A stretch of 42,450 nt of DNA from Bacteroidales bacterium (GTDB lineage: Bacteria > Bacteroidota > Bacteroidia > Bacteroidales > WCHB1-69). How positions within the stretch are numbered: position 1 is the stretch's first letter; each line of letters begins with the position of its first letter. The notes under the pieces were generated by a model, which ran no database searches, had not been told where the DNA came from, and saw only the letters and a list, made by a program, of their open reading frames with translations. The translations under genes were made by a program, and so were the position numbers. Shown one piece after another: positions 23,874-33,893 of this stretch. The stretch spans positions 1-42,450 of the forward strand of contig JAKSMD010000008.1 in NCBI GenBank assembly GCA_024400815.1, written 5' to 3'.

Positions 23874-26150
23874 TTATCGAATAAGGTTGAGCATGCCGGT
23901 CTTCACTATGATTTCACTTGGGTTGGCATACTTGGCATATTGGATTTTCCAAACATAGACATCCATGGGGGCGAGTTTGCCGTTGACGGTTCCGTCCCAA
24001 CCTTGTTCTGTATTCCGAGTGGAGAAAAATAATTCACCGGTTCGTGTATAAATGTCAAATTGATAGTAGGCGACATCGGTTACTTGAGGCAAGAACACTT
24101 CGTTTCTGCCGTCGCTGTTTGGCGAAAATGCATTGGGCACCCAGAAGGCAAAGTTGTCGACAACGGGTACCACGGCAGTGGTGTCGTCAGAGCAGCCATC
24201 TTGGTTGGTGACCAGAAGGCGCACATTCATATTGTCGCTGTTTTCCAAATGGTATGCGTGAATAGGACTCATCTCACTGGATGAGGTCCCATCGCCAAAT
24301 GACCAGTTGTAAGAAACTATATTGTCGCCGGTGGATTGGTCGTAGAACATCACCTCTTGGCCGTTTTGGGGCTCATCTGGCGCAAAGGTGAAGTCTGCGT
24401 GTGGAAAATCTGACACGTGGACTGCATTTTGCACTAAGATAGAGTCGTTGCAACCCGGGGCGGATGACATCCACAGGTAAATATCATAATAGCCAGCATC
24501 TGTAAGCGTGACTTGCGTTTGGGCAACGCTGTCAGGATGCAATTCCAAGGTGTCGTTGGTGAGCATCCAAGCGTATTTGCAGTTGACCGGACTGTTGGGC
24601 TGGTTCAAGTCAATGGTCAGCGGAGCGCATCCGTACTGCGGCGTGACAATCGGGTTCGCTTCAGGTTGCTCTTGGATGACAATGCGGACTTCCGCCGTGT
24701 CTGCCAAGCAACGGCATTGGTCGCGGGCAATCACCGTGTACGGGCGACCGCTCGTGATGTTGGCGGCAGATTCTTGTGCATTCGGGTTGGCAATGTCTGT
24801 CGCTGGGGTCCAGGTGTAGTACAAGGGCTCTGTGCCACTGAGAAGTTCTATGTTTACATGGTCGCACTGATGACATGCATTGATGGTCGTGTCAACGAGT
24901 TGGATAGAATCGTTGCGGCGCAGATAAAGGTAAATCGTATCAATGGTTCTGCCGCCTTCAATGAATTCACAGAAAACGGTTTCAATATAAAGAATCACTT
25001 GTTTGGTGTCCGAATTGTTGAAATTGGCCGTCGGGAGAATCGTCATGTGTGCAGTGGCCAAGGTGTCATTTTGGAAAGAAAATGAGTTGTTGTTGTTGGT
25101 CAATGTCAGGCCGTTTTCTGTAACTAAAGAATAGTCTGTGCCATTGACGGCGTCACCGGCGAAAGTGATGTAGGTGGTGTAGGCCGTCATGTTCGGACGA
25201 GGCAGGGTGAATTCCAAATCCAAATCTCTACAATATTGAATTAGCGTGTCGCCATGGCCGGGCGTGCTGTAGTGCTTGACAATGTCTAAGGACGGACTGT
25301 AAAAACTGCCTTCTTTCAAGAATACGCCAGAGTCATAGGCATTGTCTCCTATATTTCCAACGGCCAAATGCATGTGGTAGGTCTGGCAAGCCAAAATAGT
25401 GGCTTCGGCGGTGAGCGCCGTGGTGAAGCCATCGTATTCAATGCCGGACGCACCGCTGGGATTTGCATTGTAATAGGCGGAATATTGCGTGTGACATCCG
25501 GATGCACTGCCCATAGGTACGCCATTGTTGATGGTGTTGATGGCCACAGGAATGCCGGTTGGATTGGCCGCCGTGATGGTGTTGGGAATGATGGCCACAT
25601 TCTTGGTGGTGGTGGTAAAAGTAACAGGGTCAATGCCCGTTAGAAAGAAAGCAAACACATCATTGTATGAGGAACAGACATACTCCGGATACTCTTCAGA
25701 AGCGAAAACATATTCAAAGGCAAAGGTGTCCGCCATGGCGATGAAGTCGAAATCCAGTACGGAGCAAGCATAGAGCGAACTGGTGGCAAGCGAGTTTAAC
25801 TGAGGGTCTGAATAGGCATTGGCAACCGGGCTGCTTTTGCCTGCTTCGCTGTTAGGACCGGGTGCCACATTCACATTGCCTGTCGTCATGATCAACCCAG
25901 ATTGGAAAGGCAAATTGGTGAATCCATTGCGGTTGAAGGTGCCAATCTGTGGAGATGTAATCGTGGTTGCATTGTTGTTGAATTTGCCCTCCGATAAGAT
26001 GACGCCTTCGCCTGCCAAGTGGTCGTTGATGAGCGTGTTCGGATTCTGATTTTGAGCCGATGTGACGATTATGTTCTGGGTATAACCTTTCCCTATGCCT
26101 GCTAAAAAGCAGAACAGGATGACCATCTTGGTAAATGTACTGAATTTCAT
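23874..26150 (-). CDS. Choice-of-anchor L / PKD protein with T9SS type B sorting domain
   Basis: A 758-residue secreted protein. The signal peptide covers about 1-25. The choice-of-anchor-L domain (about residues 30-280) is marked by 'DTFAFEYVFASEEYPEYV' and 'YNDVFAFFLTG', with 'NPNTLINDHLAGEGV' near its start. Ig-like modules follow, then a PKD domain with 'YNWSFGDGTSSS' near residue 635. The last ~90 residues are a CHU_C/gliding-type sorting domain ('FWVPNAFSPNSDGRNEV', 'YTRTGELFFST', 'GWDGTVNGK'). It should be exported by T9SS to the cell surface; its target is unknown. It lies 42 nt after gltX and 11 nt before the barrel protein gene, and the latter could be its membrane partner. Confidence 0.92.
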   Translation of the reverse strand: MKFSTFTKMVILFCFLAGIGKGYTQNIIVTSAQNQNPNTLINDHLAGEGVILSEGKFNNNATTITSPQIGTFNRNGFTNLPFQSGLIMTTGNVNVAPGPNSEAGKSSPVANAYSDPQLNSLATSSLYACSVLDFDFIAMADTFAFEYVFASEEYPEYVCSSYNDVFAFFLTGIDPVTFTTTTKNVAIIPNTITAANPTGIPVAINTINNGVPMGSASGCHTQYSAYYNANPSGASGIEYDGFTTALTAEATILACQTYHMHLAVGNIGDNAYDSGVFLKEGSFYSPSLDIVKHYSTPGHGDTLIQYCRDLDLEFTLPRPNMTAYTTYITFAGDAVNGTDYSLVTENGLTLTNNNNSFSFQNDTLATAHMTILPTANFNNSDTKQVILYIETVFCEFIEGGRTIDTIYLYLRRNDSIQLVDTTINACHQCDHVNIELLSGTEPLYYTWTPATDIANPNAQESAANITSGRPYTVIARDQCRCLADTAEVRIVIQEQPEANPIVTPQYGCAPLTIDLNQPNSPVNCKYAWMLTNDTLELHPDSVAQTQVTLTDAGYYDIYLWMSSAPGCNDSILVQNAVHVSDFPHADFTFAPDEPQNGQEVMFYDQSTGDNIVSYNWSFGDGTSSSEMSPIHAYHLENSDNMNVRLLVTNQDGCSDDTTAVVPVVDNFAFWVPNAFSPNSDGRNEVFLPQVTDVAYYQFDIYTRTGELFFSTRNTEQGWDGTVNGKLAPMDVYVWKIQYAKYANPSEIIVKTGMLNLIR

Positions 26151-26192
26151 AATGATATGGCTTAGGTGCGTTTTGCAAAAGAGGAGGGCATC

Positions 26193-27713
26193 TTATTGGC
26201 CTGCTTCAATCACGCCGATGGCCCTTTCCACACGGCGGACCACTTCGTCCACGCCGAGAAGCTCGATGATGGTGAAAAGCTCTGGCCCTTTGGCGGTGCC
26301 GACAAGGGCAATACGCAAGCTGTTGAGCACTTGACCCATGTTGAGCTCGTTGTCCTGAATGTGTTTCATGACGGCGTCATGGGCCTGCATCTTGTCGAAA
26401 GGCTGGATGCTGGTTAGGATGCTGTCAATGGCGCGCAGTTTCTCGCCGGTGCCTTCTTTCCAGCGTTTTTTGAGCGCCTGCGGGTCGTATTCGGTAGGAG
26501 CAACAAAGAAATAGCTGGCTTGGTCCCAAAAGTCGCCCAAGAAGTTCAATCTCTCTTTAATCAAATCAATAACGGATTTGATATAGCTCTCCTCGGTGGA
26601 AATGCCTTTGTCTGCCAAGATCTTAGCGAAGTGTGGATAGAGCTCGTCGGCGCTTTTTTGTAGAATGTACTCGTGGTTGAACCATTTTGCTTTGTCGAGG
26701 GAGAACTTGGCGCCAGCCTTGCTGATTTTGTCGATGGAGAAGAGTTCTATCAATTCGTCCAAGGTCATCATTTCTTGGTCGTTGCCTGGGTTCCAGCCGA
26801 GGAGGGCAAGCATGTTGATGACGGCGTCAGGAAGGTATCCGGATTCACGGTAGCCGGATGAGGTTTCGCCAGATTTCGGATCGTGCCATTGCAGTGGGAA
26901 TACCGGAAAACCGAGGCGGTCGCCGTCGCGTTTGCTCAGTTTGCCGTTGCCGTCGGGCTTGAGCAATAAGGGCAGAGGCGCGAATTGCGGAGCGTCCCAG
27001 CCGAAGGCTTTGTAGCGCATCACATGGAGTGGGGCAAAGGGCAACCATTCCTCGCCGCGGATGACATGGGAGATTTCCATCAGGTGGTCATCTACGATGT
27101 TGGCCAAATGGTAGGTCGGCATGCCGTCGGATTTGTAAAGCACCTTGTCGTCCAAGAGGGAAGAGTTGATGACCACTTCGCCACGGATGAGGTCGTGTAC
27201 ATGAATGTCCACATTGTCAGGGTATTTGAAACGGATGACATAGTGGTCGCCCGATTCCAAGCGGCGCGTGACTTCTTCTGCCGGGAGGGTCAAAGAATTG
27301 ACCATGCCCATGCGCGTGTTGGCATCGTATTGGAATGTTTTCTTCTCCGCTTCTGCCTCTTTACGTTTGGCATCCAATTCTTCAGCGGTGTCGAAAGCGT
27401 AGTATGCCCATCCGTCGCGAACCAATTGCTCTGCATAGGGCTTGTAAAGCGCTTTACGCTCGGATTGACGATATGGACCGTGCGCTCCTCCAATGCCTAC
27501 ACCTTCGTCAAAAGTGAGGCCGAGCCACTTGAATGCTTCAACAATATAGGCTTCTGCACCTTCCACAAAACGAGTTTGGTCGGTGTCTTCTATGCGCAAA
27601 AGGAAAGTTCCGTTGTTCTTTTTTGCAAATAAGTAATTATAAAGGGCGGTGCGAACGCCACCTATGTGCAAAGGTCCCGTAGGACTTGGGGCAAATCTAA
27701 CTCTAGTATTCAT
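26193..27713 (-). CDS. gltX: Glutamyl-tRNA synthetase
   Basis: A 506-residue class I aminoacyl-tRNA synthetase that charges tRNA with glutamate. The HIGH motif is '[11 protein letters not shown]' (residues 10-19), and the KMSKS equivalent is 'KLSKRDG' (258-264). '[10 protein letters not shown]' is the glutamate-binding block of the family. The length is typical. The ATG at 27713 begins '[13 protein letters not shown]', the usual start. A promoter-like TATTTTTG lies at 27743-27750. It is the first gene of a unit that continues into three envelope genes. Confidence 0.97.
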   Translation of the reverse strand: MNTRVRFAPSPTGPLHIGGVRTALYNYLFAKKNNGTFLLRIEDTDQTRFVEGAEAYIVEAFKWLGLTFDEGVGIGGAHGPYRQSERKALYKPYAEQLVRDGWAYYAFDTAEELDAKRKEAEAEKKTFQYDANTRMGMVNSLTLPAEEVTRRLESGDHYVIRFKYPDNVDIHVHDLIRGEVVINSSLLDDKVLYKSDGMPTYHLANIVDDHLMEISHVIRGEEWLPFAPLHVMRYKAFGWDAPQFAPLPLLLKPDGNGKLSKRDGDRLGFPVFPLQWHDPKSGETSSGYRESGYLPDAVINMLALLGWNPGNDQEMMTLDELIELFSIDKISKAGAKFSLDKAKWFNHEYILQKSADELYPHFAKILADKGISTEESYIKSVIDLIKERLNFLGDFWDQASYFFVAPTEYDPQALKKRWKEGTGEKLRAIDSILTSIQPFDKMQAHDAVMKHIQDNELNMGQVLNSLRIALVGTAKGPELFTIIELLGVDEVVRRVERAIGVIEAGQ

Positions 27714-27742
27714 AGTGCATTTTAATTAAAAAAAAGAGGTTG

Positions 27743-27750
27743 CAAAAATA
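27743..27750 (-). promoter_or_regulatory. Putative -7 box for gltX (TATTTTTG, minus strand)
   Basis: TATTTTTGCAACC on the minus strand, 30 nt before the gltX ATG. It lies 24 nt from the divergent -7 box at 27774, so polymerases on the two strands would compete for the same short region. Confidence 0.6.
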
Positions 27751-27773
27751 CAAAAATAAGTGTATTTTTTTTG

Positions 27774-27781
27774 TACCTTTG
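27774..27781 (+). promoter_or_regulatory. Putative -7 box for the gingipain-like gene (TACCTTTG)
   Basis: TTTGTACCTTTGCCGCG, identical in form to the site at 3941-3956. It implies a leader of about 50 nt that is AT-rich (27786-27838), as is common for strongly expressed Bacteroidota genes. Confidence 0.65.
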
Positions 27782-27838
27782 CCGCGTTTTTTTAAATTAG
27801 ATATCTTCAATAATTACAAAAAATAAAAAACAAACCCA

Positions 27839-30800
27839 ATGAGAAAAATCTTAACCATTATGCTTGTCGTGATGCTGATGACGCAATGTGTTTTTGCTCA
27901 GCATTACAAAGTGAACCACAGCGATTTCACTTCTGTGGATCTTACTTTCACCTCCGCTCCTATCCAATCTAAAGTTATTAGCACTGATGCTGGTATCTAC
28001 ACTAAAATTACGATGGACGATTATTTACCATCTACCAAAGTAGGCAGCCCTGAACTCCCAACAATGACTCGACTGATTGAAGTTCCGCTTTGTGACGAAG
28101 TGGTTGCTACCGTGGTGAGCTCATCCTATACGGAATATGACGCCGCTGAACTTGGCATTAACACAGCTATCTTGCCAGCTCAACAAGCATATCCGAAATC
28201 CTATCGTGGCACGAAGACTTTTTCAAAGGACCAAGCCGTCTATAATCGCAACGCTTTCTACAGCGAACCGCTCGTCAGCGTTGAAAAGGTCGGCGTGATG
28301 CGCGATGTCAATATGGCCGGCATCCAAGTTTGCCCGGTCGCATACAACCCTGTGACAAATAAAATCCGCGTCTATACCGACATCCACGTCTCTGTTTCTT
28401 TCGTTAACGCAGACATCCCTGCTACTTATGAAATGAAAGCTCTGTATGGCAGCCCATTGTTCAAAGAAGCTGCTCACGCGGTTATCAATCCGGCACCTCA
28501 AACCCGCGACGAATACAAAACTTCTCCAGTGAAATATTTGATTATTGCTCACTCTATGTTTGCAGAAAATGAGGATTTGAATGCTTTTGTCAATTGGAAA
28601 AAACGTATGGGCTATATCGTTGAAGTGGCTTATACCAGCAACCCGAATGTGGGTACGACCACCACTTCTATCAAGAACTATATTCTTTCCGAATACAACA
28701 ATGCCACAGCCGCTAATCCCGCACCTTCCTTCTTGGTGTTCGTGGGTGATCATGCTCAAGTTCCTGCATTCAGCAGTACAGAACAAAATAGCCATGTGAC
28801 GGACCTTTATTATGCTTGCTGGACCTCCGGCGATAACATCCCAGATTGCTACTATGGCCGTTTCTCTGCTCAAAATGCAGCTCAATTGACACCGCAAATT
28901 AACAAGACTTTGATGTATGAACAATATACTATGCCAGATCCTTCTTATCTTGGCAAGGCCGTCCTCATTGCAGGTACTGACAACTCTTGGTCTCCTACTC
29001 ATGCCAATGGCCAAATCAACTATGTTTATAACAACTACATCAATGAGAACTCTACGACGCATGATTATACTACAGTGTATAAACACTTGTACAACGCCAG
29101 CAGCCAAGCTGCTACTATCCGCGCTGAAATTGGTGCCGGCGTAGGTTGGGCAAACTATACCGCTCATGGCGATGTCCAAGAATGGTATGATCCTTCTTTC
29201 ACGATTAACCACATTTCTTCTATGAGCAATGTGGACAAATATGGTTTGATGATTGGCAACTGCTGCCTTACCGGCAAATTCAATCAGGACTGCTTCGGAG
29301 AAGCATTGCTTCGCGCTGAAAATAAAGGTGCAATGGCATATATTGGCGGCTCTGAAGTTACCTATTGGAACGAAGACGTTTATTGGGCTGTTGGCGTAAG
29401 AGGTTCTATCGCGGCTAATATGTCATACGATGCTTCTCATCTCGGCGCATACGATAGAATTTTCCATACCCATAATGAAGCTTATAGCGATTGGACATCT
29501 ACCGCCAGCGCATTCTTGCAAGGAGGTAACCTCGGCGTTCAATCTTCTTCTAGTAGCATGAAGAAATATTATTGGGAAATCTATCACCTCTTTGGTGATC
29601 CGGGCGTAAGACTCTATTTGGGTATCCCTTCTGCTATGGAAGTCTCTGCTTCGGATGCTTTGACCGTTGGCGCTACTTCTTATCAAGTGCAAGCTGCTCC
29701 CTATGCATACTGCGCTCTTACTTTCAATAACGAATTAATCGGCGCTGCTTTTGCAGATGCTACCGGTAATGCAAATATCACGTTTGATCCACTTTCTACG
29801 CCAGGTGAATATGAACTCGCTTGCGGCGCTCAAAACCGCATTCAATATTTCAAGACGGTTAATGTTATTGTTCCGGAAGGACCCTATGTCGTGGCTTCCG
29901 CAATGAACTTGTCTCAAAACAGCCAACCGGTTAACGGTTATACCGTCAATTACGATTTGACTTTGAATAACCTCGGCGTTGCTAATGCTGCTAACATCAC
30001 CGCTACAATGACCACCACTTCTCCGTTGGCTACGATGATTCAATCATCTGCTACCCAAAATGGCTTGGATGTCAATGCTTCCACTGTCCTTTACAATGCC
30101 TTTTCATTGGCTATCTCTGCTGACGCAAAAGATGGCGATATCATTTCTTTGCAAGTGAACGTGAACTGGGGCAATGGCAACTCTACTAAGAATGTCAATC
30201 TTGTGGTTACGGCTCCTAAATTGGTCGTTTCCAATACGACAGTTGCTCCGACAACGGGCGCAACCGCTATTTTCCCGGGCGATGCCGTTACCATCACGGT
30301 TGAAACTAAAAACGAAGGCCATGCTCCTGTCCTTTACGCAGTAACCGATCTTACCTGCAACTACTCCGGCGTGGTCGTCAATACACCTTCTTATCAAATG
30401 TATGATTTGCAGCCGGGCGCTACAACGGCTTCTCCATTTACCATTCAAGTCAACAGCTCTGTTCCTGAAAATTCCGTCGTTCCTTTGTATCACCATATCC
30501 TGATTGGCAACGATCATATCATCGATACCCTTTATATCACGATTGGCAATGCAATGGAAACTTTTGAATCTGGCGACTTCAACACATTCGCTTGGACTAA
30601 CACCAGCAATCCTTGGATTATCACGACAACTTCTCCTTATGCTGGTTCTAATTGCGCTCGTTCTCATCAAAGTCTCTCTTACAGCCAGACTTCTACCTTG
30701 CGAATTACTATGGCGGCGATGATGGATGGTGCCATTTCTTTCTTCAGAAAAGTTTCTTCTGAACAAAATTACGACTTCTTCAAGTTCTATATCGATGGAC

Positions 30801-31246
30801 AAGAAATGGAATCTCAATCTGGTACTGTAGCATGGAGCCAAGTCTCATTCCCAGTATCTGCAGGTTCCCACACCTATAAATTCACCTACTCTAAGGACTA
30901 CAGTTCTGCAAATGGCAGCGACTGCGCTTGGATTGACAATGTCAACTTCCCAGGCGTTGGCACTATGGTGGTTGAAGATATCCAAGACAATGTGGGTGTA
31001 GAAGATCGCGCACAAATGGCAGCTGTCGTTTATCCTAACCCGACGAATGGTCAACTCAATGTGAGCGCTTCCCAAATGATTCAGAAGGTTGAACTTTATG
31101 ACATGAGCGGCCGCCTTTTGGATGCTATGAATGTAAATAGCACTACGGCTACACTTAATGTCTCCCGCTTCGCAAATGGCATCTATTTCGTGAAGACTTA
31201 TACGGAAGATCAAAAATCTTCAATTACTAAATTCGTTAAGAAATAA
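27839..31246 (+). CDS. Gingipain-type cysteine protease (C25, Lys-gingipain-like), T9SS cargo
   Basis: A 1135-residue secreted peptidase of family C25. Signal peptide 1-20. Prodomain to about residue 223; a processing site at Arg223-Asp224 is likely, just before the catalytic domain ('SPVKYLIIAHSMF'). The catalytic His443 lies in 'WANYTAHGDVQEW' and the Cys pair 475/476 in 'MIGNCCLTGKF', with Cys476 as expected nucleophile. Thr441 and Asp513 ('YWNEDVYW') fall where, from memory, Kgp of Porphyromonas gingivalis carries its Lys-selecting Thr442 and Asp516. After Ig-like modules, one cleaved-adhesin-like domain (~905-1040) and a type A T9SS sorting domain (~1063-1135, 'YPNPTNGQLNVS') follow. It is shorter than Kgp because it has only one adhesin module. 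The stop overlaps the next ATG (TAATG). Confidence 0.93.
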   Translation: MRKILTIMLVVMLMTQCVFAQHYKVNHSDFTSVDLTFTSAPIQSKVISTDAGIYTKITMDDYLPSTKVGSPELPTMTRLIEVPLCDEVVATVVSSSYTEYDAAELGINTAILPAQQAYPKSYRGTKTFSKDQAVYNRNAFYSEPLVSVEKVGVMRDVNMAGIQVCPVAYNPVTNKIRVYTDIHVSVSFVNADIPATYEMKALYGSPLFKEAAHAVINPAPQTRDEYKTSPVKYLIIAHSMFAENEDLNAFVNWKKRMGYIVEVAYTSNPNVGTTTTSIKNYILSEYNNATAANPAPSFLVFVGDHAQVPAFSSTEQNSHVTDLYYACWTSGDNIPDCYYGRFSAQNAAQLTPQINKTLMYEQYTMPDPSYLGKAVLIAGTDNSWSPTHANGQINYVYNNYINENSTTHDYTTVYKHLYNASSQAATIRAEIGAGVGWANYTAHGDVQEWYDPSFTINHISSMSNVDKYGLMIGNCCLTGKFNQDCFGEALLRAENKGAMAYIGGSEVTYWNEDVYWAVGVRGSIAANMSYDASHLGAYDRIFHTHNEAYSDWTSTASAFLQGGNLGVQSSSSSMKKYYWEIYHLFGDPGVRLYLGIPSAMEVSASDALTVGATSYQVQAAPYAYCALTFNNELIGAAFADATGNANITFDPLSTPGEYELACGAQNRIQYFKTVNVIVPEGPYVVASAMNLSQNSQPVNGYTVNYDLTLNNLGVANAANITATMTTTSPLATMIQSSATQNGLDVNASTVLYNAFSLAISADAKDGDIISLQVNVNWGNGNSTKNVNLVVTAPKLVVSNTTVAPTTGATAIFPGDAVTITVETKNEGHAPVLYAVTDLTCNYSGVVVNTPSYQMYDLQPGATTASPFTIQVNSSVPENSVVPLYHHILIGNDHIIDTLYITIGNAMETFESGDFNTFAWTNTSNPWIITTTSPYAGSNCARSHQSLSYSQTSTLRITMAAMMDGAISFFRKVSSEQNYDFFKFYIDGQEMESQSGTVAWSQVSFPVSAGSHTYKFTYSKDYSSANGSDCAWIDNVNFPGVGTMVVEDIQDNVGVEDRAQMAAVVYPNPTNGQLNVSASQMIQKVELYDMSGRLLDAMNVNSTTATLNVSRFANGIYFVKTYTEDQKSSITKFVKK

Positions 31247-31803
31247 TGGCTGACACTTCCTTACAATACGATCAGATTATCAAACAGTGTCAGGATGTCT
31301 TTTCTAAAAAGGCAGTCGATTACGGCACGGCGTGGCGCATTTTGCGCACGCCGTCGCTGACTGACCAAATCTACATCAAGGCGCAGCGCATTCGCAGTAT
31401 TCAGGAAAAGGGCGAAGCCAAAGTGGCCGAAGGCATCATTCCTGAATTTATCGGCATTGTCAACTATTCCATCATGGCACTCATCCAACTCGAAATCGGA
31501 GTGGCCGAGACGGCCGAACAGATTGTGATGGATCCGGCGCAGGCTGTGGAACTCTATTCTAAGTATATCCATGCCGCCAAAGACTTGATGATGAATAAAA
31601 ACCACGACTACGGTGAGGCCTGGCGCCAAATGCGCATCAGCTCCCTCGATGATATCATCTTAATGAAACTCTTCCGTGTGAAGTCTATCGAGGACCACCA
31701 TGGCAATACCATTGTCTCGGAAGGCTTGGACGCCAACTACTACGACATCATCAATTACTCCATGTTCGCACTTATCCGCCTTGTGCTGGAAAACGAACAA
31801 TAG
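31246..31803 (+). CDS. DUF1599 domain protein (nucleotide-modification-associated type), internally duplicated
   Basis: A 185-residue cytoplasmic protein made of two similar halves. The first has 'KKAVDYGTAWRILRTPSL' and 'GIVNYSIMALIQL'; the second has 'NKNHDYGEAWRQMRISSL' and 'DIINYSMFALIRL'. This is the DUF1599 family, also called nucleotide modification associated domain 1, whose biochemical activity is not firmly known. The DYG..WR motif in each half may form a nucleotide-binding site. The ATG shares one base with the stop of the gingipain-like gene, so its translation is likely coupled to that protease, an unexpected pairing. A BT_3928-type gene follows 33 nt later. Confidence 0.9.
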   Translation: MADTSLQYDQIIKQCQDVFSKKAVDYGTAWRILRTPSLTDQIYIKAQRIRSIQEKGEAKVAEGIIPEFIGIVNYSIMALIQLEIGVAETAEQIVMDPAQAVELYSKYIHAAKDLMMNKNHDYGEAWRQMRISSLDDIILMKLFRVKSIEDHHGNTIVSEGLDANYYDIINYSMFALIRLVLENEQ

Positions 31804-31836
31804 TTTGATTTGCAATTAATATAATAATAGAATATC

Positions 31837-33012
31837 ATGTATAAGAAAGAACCTATCTGGCTGAAAATTATTCGCATCCTGCTCGGCTGCCTCTTTTTAT
31901 TTTCCAGTTTTACAAAAGCCGTTGACCCCGTGAACTTCGGTATCACGATGAATGACTATTTCGTATCTTTTGGAATGGGCTTCCTGCACCCGTTGGCACA
32001 GTTTGCTGCGGTGTGCGCTATCGCCTGCGAATTTATTTTGGGTTGTATGCTGCTCTTCCGCGCACGAGTCCAGTTGGCCTCTTGGGGCTATCTGCTGTTT
32101 ATGGTGTTCTTCTTCTTCCTGACGCTCTGGCTTGCCGTTGCAGAGTATCTTGAAGTGAAAGGTATCCACAATTTTGGCGTCGTTCACGATTGCGGATGCT
32201 TCGGACAGGCCGTCAAGATGACCAATTTAGGAACCTTCCTCAAGAATGTCGTGATTATCATTCCGACCATCATTCTCTTTGTTAACCGTAAAAGAATTCC
32301 TGATAACCGAATGACCGTCCTGGGTCAGTGGGTGTCTGTTTTGGTCTTCGCAGCCATTACGGTCTTGTTCCAACTCTACTGCATCCGCCACTTGCCTTTG
32401 ATTGATTTTACCGATTGGAAAAAAGGCAAAGATGTGGTTTGCTTTATCGACCAACCGGCACAGAAAGATATGATCTTTGTCTATAAAAATAAGGTGGACA
32501 ATTCGCTCGTCGAGTTGACTCAAGATGAACTGATGGAACAGAGTGATGATTTCTTCGGAAATTTCGACTATGTGGATCGTAAAGATAAGGTTATCAAAGA
32601 ACGTGTCGCTCCTAAGATTGACGGCTTCAACATGTTGGACGAAAACGGCGCAGACCATGCCTACGAATTGATTTCTCATGAAAATGAAGAAGACCTCTAT
32701 GTCTTGTACATGAGTGATTTGTCAGAAACGAATATGAAAGGCGTTGAAAAGGCAAAGAAACTGGCTGCCGAGTGCGAAAAGAAAGGCGTGGCTTTTGTAG
32801 CGGTATCGAACTCCCCAGAAGAAGAAATTGGCAAGTTTGTAGAAGCTAATGGCTTGACCTTCCCTGTTTATCACAATCCTATTGACCCGGTTCATGGTCC
32901 GTTCATGGTGCGTGATGCCGTTCGTTCTAATCCGGGCATCATTCTTATCAAAAAAGGGGTGGTTGCAGATAAATGGGCATGGCGTGATTTTCCTTCCTTG
33001 CAAGACAAATAA
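31837..33012 (+). CDS. BT_3928-type DoxX/MauE membrane protein with thioredoxin-like C-terminus
   Basis: A 391-residue inner membrane protein. Four membrane segments cover about residues 8-165, with the DoxX/MauE-like 'GCLFLFSSFTKAVDPVNF' in the first and 'DCGCFG' at 118-123, the motif typical of redox-associated MauE relatives. Residues ~285-390 look like a thioredoxin-type fold ('DLYVLYMSDLSET', 'GVAFVAVSNSP', 'NPGIILIKKGVV') without a CxxC pair. It is known in Bacteroidales as BT_3928 family; an envelope thiol-redox role is an inference. Its stop overlaps the start of prmC by one base. Confidence 0.9.
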   Translation: MYKKEPIWLKIIRILLGCLFLFSSFTKAVDPVNFGITMNDYFVSFGMGFLHPLAQFAAVCAIACEFILGCMLLFRARVQLASWGYLLFMVFFFFLTLWLAVAEYLEVKGIHNFGVVHDCGCFGQAVKMTNLGTFLKNVVIIIPTIILFVNRKRIPDNRMTVLGQWVSVLVFAAITVLFQLYCIRHLPLIDFTDWKKGKDVVCFIDQPAQKDMIFVYKNKVDNSLVELTQDELMEQSDDFFGNFDYVDRKDKVIKERVAPKIDGFNMLDENGADHAYELISHENEEDLYVLYMSDLSETNMKGVEKAKKLAAECEKKGVAFVAVSNSPEEEIGKFVEANGLTFPVYHNPIDPVHGPFMVRDAVRSNPGIILIKKGVVADKWAWRDFPSLQDK

Positions 33013-33893
33013 TGACGATACGAGAACATATCAATTTTATAACTCACAAATTGCAGCCGCTTTACGAATCGCGTGAGGCGGCTGCAATTGCAAAATTGTA
33101 TATGCAAACCAAGTTGGATTTGCAGCCTTATGAACTGGCATTGCGCGGGGGCGAACTTTTGCCATCCGAGCAGTCGGGTACTTTTATGGAAGATTTAGCA
33201 CTCCTGCAAAAAGGTTGTCCAGTGCAATATGTGCTGGGCACGGCCGATTTCTTTGGCAATGTTTTCAAGGTGACCCCGGACACGCTCATACCGCGTCCGG
33301 AGACAGAAGAACTGGTGCAGCGTGTGGTGGACAATATGCAAACACATCCGCATCCGTTGATTTGGGATGTGGGCACGGGCAGTGGTTGTATTGCCATAAC
33401 CTTAGCGCTGCAGTTGCCCTTTGCCGAAGTCTATGCTACAGATATTTCCGCAGAAGCGCTGTCCGTGGCCCAGGAGAATGCCCGCCGATTGGGCGCGAAA
33501 GTGCAGTTCGCACAACATGACATGTGCGACGCCGAGCATTTGCCCTTCGCGCCTCAGCCCTTTGACTGTATGGTGAGCAACCCGCCGTATATACCCCAAT
33601 CGGTGCGGGCGCAAATGCACGTCAATGTGCGCGAATATGAACCGCATCAAGCCCTGTTTGTGCCGGATGCCCATCCGCTTGTCTTTTATGAGGCATTGGC
33701 CACCTTGGGCGAAAAAGTCCTTTGCCCCAATGGCGTCCTCCACGCAGAAACGTATGAGGAATTTCACGATGACTTGCGTACAATGTTTGAAGGCAGGGGT
33801 TACTGTGATTTTGTGTCCTATAAAGACTTGAACGACCGAGTTCGCGCTTTCTCAGTTCTGCATGCGCGAGGAAAATTGAAAATTGAGAATTGA
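33012..33893 (+). CDS. prmC: Peptide chain release factor N5-glutamine methyltransferase
   Basis: A 293-residue SAM-dependent methyltransferase that methylates the Gln of the GGQ motif in release factors RF1 and RF2. The SAM motif is 'DVGTGSGCIAITLAL' (from residue 119), and the catalytic 'NPPY' lies at 190-193. The N-terminal helical domain recognising release factor is present ('GCPVQYVLGTADFFG'). It is the last gene of the gingipain-like unit and overlaps its predecessor by one base. A repeat-filled gap follows immediately. Confidence 0.95.
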   Translation: MTIREHINFITHKLQPLYESREAAAIAKLYMQTKLDLQPYELALRGGELLPSEQSGTFMEDLALLQKGCPVQYVLGTADFFGNVFKVTPDTLIPRPETEELVQRVVDNMQTHPHPLIWDVGTGSGCIAITLALQLPFAEVYATDISAEALSVAQENARRLGAKVQFAQHDMCDAEHLPFAPQPFDCMVSNPPYIPQSVRAQMHVNVREYEPHQALFVPDAHPLVFYEALATLGEKVLCPNGVLHAETYEEFHDDLRTMFEGRGYCDFVSYKDLNDRVRAFSVLHARGKLKIEN

